64,000 nucleotides of DNA from Gavia stellata (Eukaryota > Chordata > Aves > Gaviiformes > Gaviidae): contig NC_082611.1 in NCBI RefSeq assembly GCF_030936135.1, forward strand, positions 8,509,001 through 8,573,000. Reading direction: 5' to 3'. Below the pieces are notes generated by a model. That model was not told the origin of the DNA. It made no database searches and saw only the letters and a list, made by a program, of their open reading frames with translations. The position numbers and the translations under genes are program-made. Shown one piece after another: positions 50,501 to 60,888 of this stretch. The number at the start of each line of letters is the position of its first letter. The first letter of the stretch is position 1.

Positions 50501-53500
50501 TGGAGAAAGGAAGATTTTGGGAGCACCTAATAGCAGCTGTCCAGTATGTATGAAGTTATTAAAGACTGAGCCAGGCTCTTCACTGTGGAGCATGGAGGGA
50601 GGATGAGAGACAACAGGCGTGAGTTGAAACATGGGAAGTTCAGACTGAGTATAAGGAAAACTGTTTTCCACATGAGGACACTGGAACAGAAGTGCATGTT
50701 GCCCAGAGAGACTGAGCAGTTTCCATCCTTGGATGTTTTCAGGATCCAACTGGAAAAAGCCCTCAGAAATCTGGTCTAACCTCAGGCTGACACTGCTTTG
50801 AGCAGGAGGTTGGAGTGGAGGCCTCACAAGCTCCTTGCCAGCCTGAATTATCCTATGTGCCAGCCTGAATTATCTTATGATGATTCCCTGCCTACAAGCA
50901 GACAACAGCAATACGTCAATACTATTCCCATACTATTTTATGAGCCACAAAGTGGCCCTTTATCATACAGACTTTTTAACACAGTAAGTGTCAAAGGTTA
51001 TACGTATCTGAATAAATACAGTTCTGCAAAATTCACTGCTTGGACACCTAAATATAAAAAGCTCAGTAATCATGCTTGAGGAAGACTCTACTTTCTCTCC
51101 AACTTCCTCTGCTACTCTACCTCTTCCCTCCTCTCCTGGGATTCCATGAAGAACTAGGTTTCATTTTTCCTCCCATCCTTCTCAGTTCAAGTCAGGATCA
51201 ATTCAGCCATCTTTGTAAGTCTTAATATGTTTTTACTCTGTAACAGCCAGAAGCTGGGGGCATGTTTACACATAGTACTCTTCCGTAGTTTTCTTGTTCG
51301 TGCAAATTCCACATTTAGTCCATCTGAACACCCAAAGAAATAGCTGACATGACTTTTTAAACCAGTAGGTACTGTTGATAGGATTTTAAAAGTGTAAAGA
51401 GGTTACCAAATTATGTCTACTGAACACTTTCTGCCATGTTAGAAAGCTATCTAAGTCCTACAATATCACATAATTGCCCCTTTTGAAGATTTCAGACAAC
51501 TGAAAATATTATCCCTCCCTCCCCCTCCAACATTGCTTCACAGTGGAAGTACCTGCGGTCACTACCATTAAAATGCCTGCAAGTGGTATATGGTATAGAG
51601 CACCTATACCATCAGAAAGTTGTTTAGGCATGTGTAAGTTCAAGAAATATTAAACAGTTCTGAGAGTACAAGGAATCTTTGAACCCAACAGACATGATTT
51701 CTGAAGTTGTCATGAACTGTCACCCCCCCCTTTTTTTAACAACACACCACTGATCTATCTACTATTTGCCTCATATTGATATTGACTATGATTATTGAAC
51801 AGATTTGTTGAACTCTTTAGTTAAGTCTTCATTGCAAAGATTCTTTTTTTTTAGTTTAAGATAATGTTTTCAAATGGCAGTAATTAGAAAAAGCCCAAAC
51901 GAAAGAAAGAACCAACCACTGCAGGCAAGCACTTGCACTAACAGCAACATCCCTAAAGCAAGCTACAGGGCATTCTAGGCAAATACTGCACCCTGCTGAT
52001 CTCATCTGCTCAGGGAATTGCAAGACTTGAAGAATTTCAGTAAGAATTTGATAGGCAAATCAGACTCACAATATACGTGCTACTTCCACATTTGAATAAC
52101 TTTCCTTTACTCATAAATTATGTCAATCCATTACAGGACTTGCTGTGCTGACAAAATGCTGGCCACACATGGCTGAGTAATATGTTAAAGTTAATAAGCC
52201 AGCTACCACTATTTTTAACCTGGCATCAATCTACAATGTTTAACAGTGAACAGTTAACTATTCATAAAAGACTGCACCAACATACTAAGCAAACTAATAC
52301 GGGTGGAGGGGTTAAGAACTTACTGAGCATTTCTTTTAGTATTTACCATTTTTTAAACAATTTAAAACACAGGCAAAGGAAAATTAGGATTTAAAAAACT
52401 TTAAATCACTTATGAGAAACTGATCTCTCTTGCTTCTTGGCCAGCTCTGCAAAGCAATGGACACAGAGGAACTTGGATTACGTCATAAAATAGGCTAAAT
52501 GCTAGCAAATACAGTTACTGCATATACAACCAAGCAATCTCAAGTAACAGGAAGGTGTAAGTAGTTTATACAGCCAAGAAAACAAGTAAGTTAGCCTGCA
52601 TGACATTCAGTGTTGCTACCGTGACAGCTCTGGTATCTCTGCACTACAGTTTCCAGTGCCTCTGATCAAGACCTTTCAGTGCCAAGGAGCCTGGGAACTG
52701 ATAATCCAAAAGAGCTGCCTGAGCAGACAAGACAAGGTCAAGCAGTCGTAAAAAGCCTATGCACCCTAGTAAGAGAAGTTGCAAAAGGGGTACATGCTGT
52801 GATAGGCTATGAATTTGAAGGAGTGCAAAGAAAACAACCACTGTACCCTCTAGACTATGTTGGTCAGTAGAATAGCCACATTTTTCATTACTTAACATGC
52901 CAAACTTGCAAAATGAAGTCTATATTGCTGAAAGAGCCTCAGAAGAACTTGTCATTTGAAGACATTTACATTTCCTGTCCACCGCAGTTGACATAATTGC
53001 CACCTTTTTCTTAACCATCAGATTCTTAATCACATAAGTACAAGGAATTAAAACAAGTTTATTCTTTGTTGTATATACATATACAACACCAGTAACACAA
53101 GGTAAAGAACTTTCACATAGCATTATACTACTGCTAGCAAAACAAACATGTTTCTTACCCTTCCCATTTGAACAATATATAGTTACCAGAGACACTATAA
53201 CCTTTAGTCAACCACTTCAACTGTGTCTGTCCCTGTGGTCTTTCTGCTGAAGAATCAGACTCGTGTGTTTTGGAAGGACCTCCATATCCCCCAATTTACC
53301 CAATTTCAGGAAAAAAGTACAAAAGATACTACCAGCTTTCAAGATCACTTACTAAAAGCCTGTAAAATAAAAGTAACTGCCATCCCAGCCACAGTGATAA
53401 AAAGCAGCTTCTAGAATATCAGCCTACTGGCACTCCACTAAAAACCTGTCTACTAAAAAAGCTATCTAGCCATACCTTCTATTCCAAATGGTGCCGTCTG

Positions 53501-56500
53501 GCTTCCTTCACATTTCTCCCTTCTTCATGTCTCTCCTCTCCCCTCACTTCAATATTGCTACCTCCCACACTAGGCCCTGGGACTACAATAAGAATGAGTG
53601 ACATACAATTATACTGAGCTAACTTACCAAGCTAACCAAGTAAGAACTCTTCAAGTGAGCCAGACTTTCAGTATGAAAAACATGTTTAACTCGCTATAAT
53701 ATAATTTTCTAAAACCAAGTTTTAGTTCACTTGGAATAGAAATCAGCACAGACATTTATTTTCCATTCCAAAGAAATTACCTAACTACATTCGAATTTAT
53801 AAAACTACCACTTTGGCTGTCAAGCTTACTGCCCCCAGTTCAAGTGAAAAATCTATTTTATCCCCTTAAGTAAAATCCTTCCCAGATTACTCTGCAGGAT
53901 CCTGACAATTTCTAGCATTAATCATCAGGCATCAAACAAGGATATTATTTTTTCCTGTACACTTAAAGTAGGGCAATCTTTAAAAGTTATTCCATCTTCA
54001 AATTCAAAGTTGGATTAAATAGCATAACTATTTAAAAACATGGCAGCAATTAAATCTGATTAAATATTTAGATTTATATCTGTTAGACTATGAAATGCAA
54101 TTCTCTTTTCAAGTATCCTTTTAAAGAACCTCCAATTGAGTAGCAGGTTTCAAATCAGTAAGTATTCCATTTCTACCTATTGAAAAACGACAAAAAACAT
54201 TATCTGGTTAACCTTAGGCACCTACTTTTTAATTCTTAGCAAAACCAGAACATTTCACTTTGATCAGTCACTTAAAAAGTTCAGGCACTTCTTCCATTTA
54301 GAAAAGAATTATTTTATCAGCACTTCTGCCTCATTAATTTACCACAGCTAATAAATTTGAGCAAAAGAGCAGTAATGAAAAATGTAGTTATTTAAGGTCA
54401 CAGATTAACTGATGTTTCTCAAGAAAACTCAAAAGTTCATGTTAACTCTTATTCAAATTGCTTGAGGCAACTGATGCAACTAGAACCGTATTTGTGCACC
54501 TGAGTTTAAAGGAAAATTCTGTAGTAGTGAAGCCGGTAAAAAAGGATCTTGCTGAATTTTATAAATGCAAACTATCTTACTTCTGAAAGACTTATTTCTT
54601 AGTAACATATACATGCACTTCTGAGTTCATTTCTGTCTTGACATTTTTCAAGACACTCTGCTTTAAATGGTATCTAGACCATAAACTCTAAAGCAGCTAT
54701 TGAACCAATGTTTAGACAGCCACCTGGAGTTCTGGGTTTGCTTGTTTTTTAATAATGTGTTATGCTACAATAAAGCAATTCAAGTCTTTCCAGAGCATGG
54801 ATCCATCACCATATCCAAATTTTAGCCTCCGAAGACTCTGTATACTAGGCACAGTTCAAAGTTTCTACAGATGCATACCACCCTCTTTCTCACAACATTC
54901 ATGTAAATTCCACCACATGCCCAGGAATGCAGTGGCTGAGCAAGGTTGTTGTGCAACCATCCTTCCCATCCTCAGTGGCCTTTGTGACACTAACAGCAGA
55001 GCAGAAAGCAGTGAGAACCCCCTTCACTGGGCTCTTAGCACTTCCTTTGGCGTTCAGGAAGCATAATAAGGCAGTTGCTTGGGGTGGGGAGGGAAAGAAA
55101 AGAAGAATAAGAGTACAGAAAATAAGAATACAGTAACAGAAAGGATCAGGAAGAGACTAGGATGATACTGAAAACTCTAGCTACTAGAACACGCTCATTA
55201 CCAATTCTGGAAGTGACCACAGCATTGCATTTTAGCCCAAAGCTGAACAGCATGGGTAAAGTTTGGGCACCCTGAAGGGCGGGGAGGAAAAAGGGAGGAA
55301 ATTCTTCCTGTTTCCTCAATTAACATTTTCATACACATGGTGATAAAGTACATTAAGGCTGCACAGACAGGAAACAGAGTTTAGGATGTGGTTGTGAGCA
55401 TGTGCATGTGATACTGGACTGCAATAAAAAGCTTCCTTTCCCCTCCACGCTCCCTGTTAGATGATGTAGGCAGACTGAAAGAGACTAGTAATTCTGTTAT
55501 CAAAGAAAGAATGGCTATTTTCCTCTTCAGAACATTCCATAAGCACCTAGAATTTACAAGATTAATTGAAAAAATATAAACAAAAAAATTACACTTGTGG
55601 TCTGTCTCTAAACCATAAAAAAGTCTGTCTTCTGAAAAGATGGTTATTCAAAAAACTTCCCAGAAAGAAAAAGAATCATTTCATAAGTGAAGGGCAGTAA
55701 ATACACTACATACAATTTACACCAATGGAAAAACAACTGCAGCCTTTTGTTAAGTGCACTTACCAAATCACAGAACTCAAAAACTAGGAGATAAGGAATG
55801 GCTTCCACACATTGCCCAATACACTGGAGAACATTTGGATGCTGAAGAATGCTGGAGTGAAAAAATACAGTTAAAACCAGAAAGATCACAGTACACATTA
55901 TTTGCCATATAACGCAAGACACTGAAATCCCTACCAGAAGTTTCAACACATAACATAGGCGGGGGGGGCAGCACGAACAGAAGGTGCAAGTATCCAGACC
56001 ACAGAGTCCATTTGCACCTTTGTAACTCCTTTGTATTGCTGCAGCATTTCATTGAGAGCAGCTGAAGCTCAAGAGGATCTCAAAACCACAAAAGCCACCA
56101 CTGCCACAAGAAAGTCACACCCATCCTCCCACCATCCCTTATACCAAAAATAAGTGCATGCAGCTGGTTCGTGAAATACACCGAGGAACTGATCTGGGTA
56201 AAAGCTAAACCTTTTTTTAGCCAGGTTAGTTCCCAGCCAGATCATTTTTTCTAAATTGCTTCAAAAACACTTGTGCCAATGCAGCAGAAGACATGAGATT
56301 TCTTCTTCTGACAACTGCCAACAATTTAAGCCTAAATGCAAATATAACTAGGACATTAGAAAGCATTAAGAACAGAAAGCTGTCTACGACCATTCACTTG
56401 TAGCATATTCAGGCAAAGTAAACCACGCTATGAGGCATGTCTAGTGAACTACAACATGCCTCTCTTTTCCAGACATCTACAAAAGCCATTAATTCGCAAC

Positions 56501-57807
56501 AGTTAGGTCTTCAGAAAATTCTCACTATTCCCAAATCATGGGAAGAGAAATTGCACTCCCTTTAATATACCAAATTCCTTTCTAGTATACAAAGACTCAA
56601 CCCCTAGAAGTGCATGTCCTTCGAGCATTAACACAGGAGGAAGAGAACACCAAACAATCCTGTTTTATTGACATCTCCAGTCAGATCAAAGATTTCTCAA
56701 TTGTAGAGTACTACTGGACTGAAGTTAGTGTAATTCTGTATTTTTTTGTGCACAAGCCTCCTCCTGAACAAAATTAGTTTTTATCTATGTTGCATTTAAT
56801 TTTTTAGAAAAGGAAACTTTAATGAAATTAACATGTACCTGATAACAGGCAAAGTGTTGCCAGTTCCCCTGCTTCTAACAGAAAAGCCAAGTACAGGAGT
56901 TAAACCTCAGTTCTCAGAGAAAAGTAATTAGGCATAAGGTTAGTTTGCAACATCAGGAGTTTGTTCCAAACAGCTGTAGAAGAAAAACTGATAAACCAAA
57001 CCAAGTGTGTTTTCCAGTCATGAATAATAACAACCAAACACACTGAAGCAAAGAGCTTATTTTTATTTCTAAGCAAACTCAAGTTTTGCTCACTTTGGAT
57101 TGACTGTATTTCACTTTTAAAAAAGACACGCATTTCAGTTATAAGGGAGGGCAAGTAGAGACAGTAACACTGAACAGAAGAAATGTCCATAAATCATATA
57201 CAGTAGTATGAAGTGTGTAAGTTAACCAAGCTGGCAAACATTACTTACTAATATGGTTCTCCATTTCTTAAAAACTGTTCTTGCTCCTTGGGACCTGCAC
57301 TTGCCTTCAACTCCTTCACTATTACCCTTGCTACACTAGTGCCTGTGTAGATCTCTCCAAGCAGAACCTGAAAAAAAGATAACCATTGTATCTTTAAGCA
57401 GAGGGAAAAAAATTTGGAGTTTCCCTGCCAAAAAAAAAACCAACAAACCAAGAGCTAAAAACATGCTGCAAGAAAGATTTTCCGGCTTTTTTTCCTCAAC
57501 ACATGTGGAGCTTTGATAATTAAACATCTGTACTTAATAAATCTTGACAATTGAGCTACACATCAACTTTCAGAAAACATGTTTTCTAGTGAAGACTACT
57601 TATTTACTTAAGATTTTTTTTCCTAGAAATAATTTGTAACAACAGTAATGTATTAATTCAAATCCATGGAAGTGCAATGCCTACCTAGTAAGTAACTCTG
57701 GTAAGAAACTACATGTAAAATAAAGAAGCACCGATTAGTGCTGTGATTACAGCTAAAAAGTGCATGCAAGGAAACATCTAATTTCAACTTCAGTTTTTCT
57801 TATGCTA

Positions 57808-57849
<42 letters not shown>

Positions 57850-60800
57850 GAGTACCATTTTAAAGGAAATACAGTAGACTAGTCAGTTAGGAGTAAGATT
57901 CAAACTGCAGTACGGTATTAGAAGATAACTTCTTACCTTTCCAAACCACCCATTTCCAATTTCCTGGATGTAGTTTAGACTCTGACGTGCAACTTGAGAC
58001 TTTGATCCATCTGTCACACACAACAAAACAAATGCAACGTGTATCAAACCACTCAGATGGCCAAAGTTACCTAACTGTTGAGGAAACAATGCATGCTCTT
58101 ACAATATTTATTCGCAATTACGTGCATACATTCAGACCAAGCAACAAAACCTAGTTAGACATAAAGTACGAAGGTAACGTTGTGACAATAGCACTCAAGT
58201 GAAACTTTTCTCAGCTCCAGGTTCTACACAATACTAGAATACACTCCCTACAAAAACACAGTGATTCTTACGAAACATAAACTTCTAATTTTTTTAACAC
58301 ATTCAGTAAGAAAGCAAAAAGGCTGAGTTCCAATTCCAATATAAAAGTGTATCATACCCTGTAGTTGGGTAGAGCAAATAACCTACTTACAGAAGTTTCC
58401 TACGTAAATAGAAGTAGAAAACCCAAGACAACACTCATTGCTTGTACATCTTAACATTTATAGTTATATAGAGAGTTACCATTTTAAGAGAAAAGGTTCG
58501 ACTGCTTTACTCTTCAGCCCAATTGCCCTACTTACAGCTACCATCTGGAAGGAGGACATTTTCCAACTAAAAATACTTCATGTAAAGAGCCCACAGAGGG
58601 AAAGGATAGAAAACAAGACCCAGATCTTGGTAGAGGATGGACAGTTAACAATGGCAGACTCTATACTATAGAAGAGATTCAGCAATGTTTATCCCTCTGC
58701 TGCCTAATTGGTTAGGAACACTAATAAATAGATGTACACAAAAACTTTCCAACATTACTCCTTATCTGACTGAGAATTCTAGCCCACATTTTTTATTTCA
58801 TTAAACCACATTCACACCAGTATTACTTTACTAGAACAGCTATAGCTGTCAACATGCTCCTCCTAAGCACGGAGAAGGCTATATTGGTACAACTACATTT
58901 TTACCAGTGTACCTTACTCAAGTACACTGCCTTATTTCTGGCAAAATAACTTCTAGTGACAGAAACTATAGCTTTAACAATTATGTCAATGTAGAAGAGC
59001 TGACATAAAATTTTTCCACAGATAATTTTCCCTCACTAGAACACCGAGGAGTAACATTTCTTTTGTATTAAAGGCACACTGACAGTTTCTTGAAATCTGT
59101 AGGTACAGAAATTTTACTAGAAGCTTCCCTGAACATCTAATGATTAAGCAACACAAGCAATATATGTAAAAATTAAATGTGAAGTAGTATGAGAACTACT
59201 GTATGCTAAACTATGCTTGTAATATTTAAGATGCTTAAGTTTCCTTTTACAAAAATTGTATTTTAAACAATACATTCCAAAAAAAACCCTTTCACACAGA
59301 AAAGAAATCTGATGCTCAGTCTTACCAGTATCACATTTACAGCCTGAAAAGTCTACAGTGACATTAAGAAAGCAATGCAGCTGAAACAGTAGCACTGCTG
59401 TCAAGTAAGAGATTCACTCTTGCTTCCATTTAAGGCTAATGGCTAAAATCCAATGACAACTTAGCCATGAAGAAAACCACTAAAAAGCAGAAATCACTAA
59501 CATCCTAGAGTACTTCAAACCCTTTATGTATATAGAGGCATAATGAAAGTACTCTATTTAAGCTAATTTCATTCTCTTAAGCTACCTTTTGTGGCACTCT
59601 GCCATAAGTTAACATTTTTGAAGTAATATTTCACATTTTATCCTATACCCTACAAAATACATTTACTCAGTTTATGTAAGTTTGTAACAATTAATTTGTT
59701 GCAGTAAATTTAAACATAATCAGCTACACTCCATTTTTGATACTGAAATTGCCTACTTTTGGTTTTTCATTGAAAAACAGTATTTTACCTGTACGAGATG
59801 GAAACTGGGAGGGAGTTGGTAAAGCAATATTTGGAACTGAAAGAGTAAACACTTCCGCTGGAGACTGAACAGATGGAGTATCTTCTGCTGGAGGTGTAAA
59901 ATCTATTTCATCATCAAAGTTATCTTCAAATTCCTGAAAAAAAAAACCCATAGTCTTCGTAAACAAGCTGATCTTTGTCTTAAAATTACCACTAATACAG
60001 TTCTTTTAGTTTGAATGAGCAATGTTAAGGAAGCTTAGCTTTTTCCAAAGGACAGTGGTAGATTTTTAGTTTTCTATTCCTTATTTTCAATTTATTACTG
60101 ATACAAAGAGATTAAAGTATCAAGTACTGTTTTTAAACAAAAAGGGGGGGGGTTGGGATTGGTTTTTTTGTTTGGGGTTTTCAGTTTTTTTACTTTAAAT
60201 GCTATCCCTGGCTTTGAATGAATTACCATGAACTGCCAAGACCAAATATTCTCCATTTAGAAATGAGAGCAAAACTCAATTTTAGGAACACCAATAACTC
60301 ATGTTGCAAAAGTAACTGTTCTCTCATGATTACAATTTCCCCTCAAGAGTTTTGCTACACTGGATATATATCTTCAGTATTCTTATTCAACAGGAATGTC
60401 TTAAACCCTGTCAGCAGACTTAAGAAAAACAACTTAAGAATACACAGAAAAACAAAAGGTTCTTTATAGCAAAATTGTCTCAAAGGTATATTTTTACTAT
60501 TTATCCTGATAGCCAGTAATGATTTTGAAAAGACATTAAAGATACCTACTGCAGCATGGACCAAGTACTTAAAATAAATGGTTGTAGGAAGATTTTACAG
60601 CATGTAGAAAAACAGTTGCTGGCTACTTCAGAAGAAAGAATGTACAGTGACACTGAAGTGTCAATAACTGCAGAGTATTAGCACAAATAATCAAGTAAGT
60701 ATTCTGGATATCTGAATGCAGCTAAGAATACCACTTGTATATACATTTGTAACTTCAGATGCTTACCTTGAAATCTATCTCAGGGTCTTTACAGCAGGAG

Positions 60801-60888
60801 ACACAGTTTGCAAGCAGTATTACCAGTACTACTAGAGTACATACAGACAGAATCACAAAAGATGAGGAAACTTCAGCTGTAGCTCCTC
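35547..60888 (-). CDS. LMTK2: LMTK2, lemur tyrosine kinase 2 (13 of 14 coding exons; 5' end outside window)
   Basis: Thirteen exons on the - strand join with matching phases to 1,455 residues plus stop (human 1,503 including exon 1). Window order: membrane segment ([19 protein letters not shown], about 9-27) followed by a Cys-rich CVSCCKD; kinase domain (about 105-370) with G-loop IGNGWFGKV, lysine in [16 protein letters not shown] loop, DYG and APE motifs; then a roughly 1,000-residue acidic, Ser-rich tail with the PP1-binding VTF motif in [10 protein letters not shown]-terminus GSSEDGEKD as in human. Despite its name, mammalian LMTK2 is a Ser/Thr kinase of endosomes and axons that binds PP1C, inhibitor-2, CDK5/p35 and myosin VI. 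No frameshift or early stop. Exon 1 (signal/first membrane segment) and promoter lie beyond 64000. Confidence 0.97.
36715..36963 (-). CDS. LMTK2: LMTK2 exon 13
   Basis: Encodes [20 protein letters not shown] to [15 protein letters not shown], with the proline block [11 protein letters not shown]. Strongly conserved with human. Acceptor CCCAAG, donor GTAAGT. Confidence 0.95.
37360..37495 (-). CDS. LMTK2: LMTK2 exon 12
   Basis: Encodes [20 protein letters not shown] to [11 protein letters not shown]. The last part, [10 protein letters not shown], is identical to human; the rest is diverged. Acceptor CTTAG, donor GTACTT. Confidence 0.94.
39030..41946 (-). CDS. LMTK2: LMTK2 exon 11 (giant exon, tail domain)
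   Basis: A single 2,917-nt exon, as in human. It finishes the kinase domain ([20 protein letters not shown]) and carries most of the disordered tail. Blocks matching human include [52 protein letters not shown] ([15 protein letters not shown] here), [20 protein letters not shown] and an acidic run. The PP1-docking VTF lies at 39071-39063, just before the donor GTATCT. Confidence 0.97.
42202..42351 (-). CDS. LMTK2: LMTK2 exon 10
   Basis: Encodes [20 protein letters not shown] to LEQPYSDRW, kinase C-lobe. Both ends split Trp codons. Acceptor TTTCAG, donor GTGAAC. Confidence 0.95.
42531..42575. repeat. Three imperfect 15-bp tandem units
   Basis: Three consecutive copies of an xTGAAGGCAAxxAxx unit in the intron between LMTK2 exons 10 and 9. 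Confidence 0.75.
42900..43030 (-). mobile_element. CR1 LINE fragment (3' end)
   Basis: Diverged CR1 tail in reverse complement: TAGATTGGAAGGGGTC, then ATCTAGTCCAAACCC and further weak matches. It lies in the intron between exons 10 and 9 of LMTK2. Confidence 0.7.
43792..43913 (-). CDS. LMTK2: LMTK2 exon 9 (activation and APE segment)
   Basis: Encodes [20 protein letters not shown] to NKYSNI and part of the next Trp codon. Acceptor TTTAG, donor GTATGT. Confidence 0.95.
44541..44625 (-). CDS. LMTK2: LMTK2 exon 8 (catalytic loop and DYG)
   Basis: Encodes [20 protein letters not shown] and YGIGFSRYK. The loop reads HSDLALRN where most kinases have HRDLxxRN, and DYG replaces DFG; both are also in human LMTK2. 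Acceptor TTTCAG, donor GTAAGT. Confidence 0.95.
47830..47963 (-). CDS. LMTK2: LMTK2 exon 7
   Basis: Encodes [20 protein letters not shown] to MHKHNFVH, the C-lobe helices leading to the catalytic loop. Acceptor TTACAG, donor GTATGC, ends in phase 2. A 7.8-kb intron with a long CR1 element separates it from exon 6. Confidence 0.95.
49995..50895 (+). mobile_element. CR1 LINE, 3' portion (about 0.9 kb)
   Basis: Long match to the 3' part of avian CR1 on the + strand: GGGGGAACCAATGAATACCC, GCTGGACTGCCATCCAGAGG, AGTATTGCATGTGGG, the CAGCTCTTGTTAGTCCACAT block, the TTCAGCCTGGAGAA block, and the 3' end CTTGCCAGCCTGAATTAT. Frames are broken by many changes, so it is a dead copy truncated at the 5' end. 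It lies in the 7.8-kb LMTK2 intron, antisense to the gene. Confidence 0.9.
50837..50880 (+). repeat. 22-bp tandem duplication at the CR1 3' end
   Basis: Two copies of a 22-bp unit beginning GCCAGCCTGAATTATC, where a CR1 normally has one copy before its short terminal repeats. Confidence 0.85.
55764..55851 (-). CDS. LMTK2: LMTK2 exon 6
   Basis: Encodes [20 protein letters not shown] and [10 protein letters not shown], the N-lobe to hinge region. Acceptor TCCAG, donor GTAAGT. Confidence 0.95.
57249..57367 (-). CDS. LMTK2: LMTK2 exon 5 (ATP-binding lysine)
   Basis: Encodes [20 protein letters not shown] to NGEPY, with the lysine of VIVKELKA that corresponds to the kinase VAIK lysine. Acceptor TTTCAG, donor GTAAGT, ends in phase 2. 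Confidence 0.95.
57812..57847. repeat. Poly-T homopolymer, 36 bases
   Basis: An unbroken T run on +, so poly-A in the LMTK2 sense, 90 bp downstream of exon 4. Length may be inexact in the assembly. Confidence 0.9.
57937..58010 (-). CDS. LMTK2: LMTK2 exon 4 (kinase G-loop)
   Basis: Encodes [20 protein letters not shown] and WFGK, the start of the kinase domain with its glycine loop. Acceptor GACAG, donor GTAAGA. Confidence 0.95.
59789..59933 (-). CDS. LMTK2: LMTK2 exon 3
   Basis: Encodes [18 protein letters not shown] to SQFPSRT, the acidic stretch between membrane and kinase; near-identical to human up to the last few residues. Acceptor TTTCAG, donor GTAAAA, ends in phase 1. Confidence 0.95.
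60767..60888 (-). CDS. LMTK2: LMTK2 exon 2 (membrane segment)
   Basis: Begins with two bases of a split codon, then [20 protein letters not shown], the transmembrane helix and the juxtamembrane [14 protein letters not shown]. Acceptor TTCTAG, donor GTAAGC. Confidence 0.95.

Larger units (their letters stand above)
35576..60766. other. LMTK2 intron content
   Basis: Introns between exons 2 and 14 range from about 0.25 kb (42202-41946 gap) to 7.8 kb (47964-55763). Apart from the CR1 copies, tandem units and poly-T listed separately, they show AT-rich unique sequence with no coding frame or structured RNA that I can recognise. Confidence 0.55.

Noticed and set aside
52644-52898. Overlapping 63- and 84-codon frames on opposite strands in an LMTK2 intron
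   Set aside because: No recognisable protein family, splice sites or repeat identity; best treated as chance open frames.
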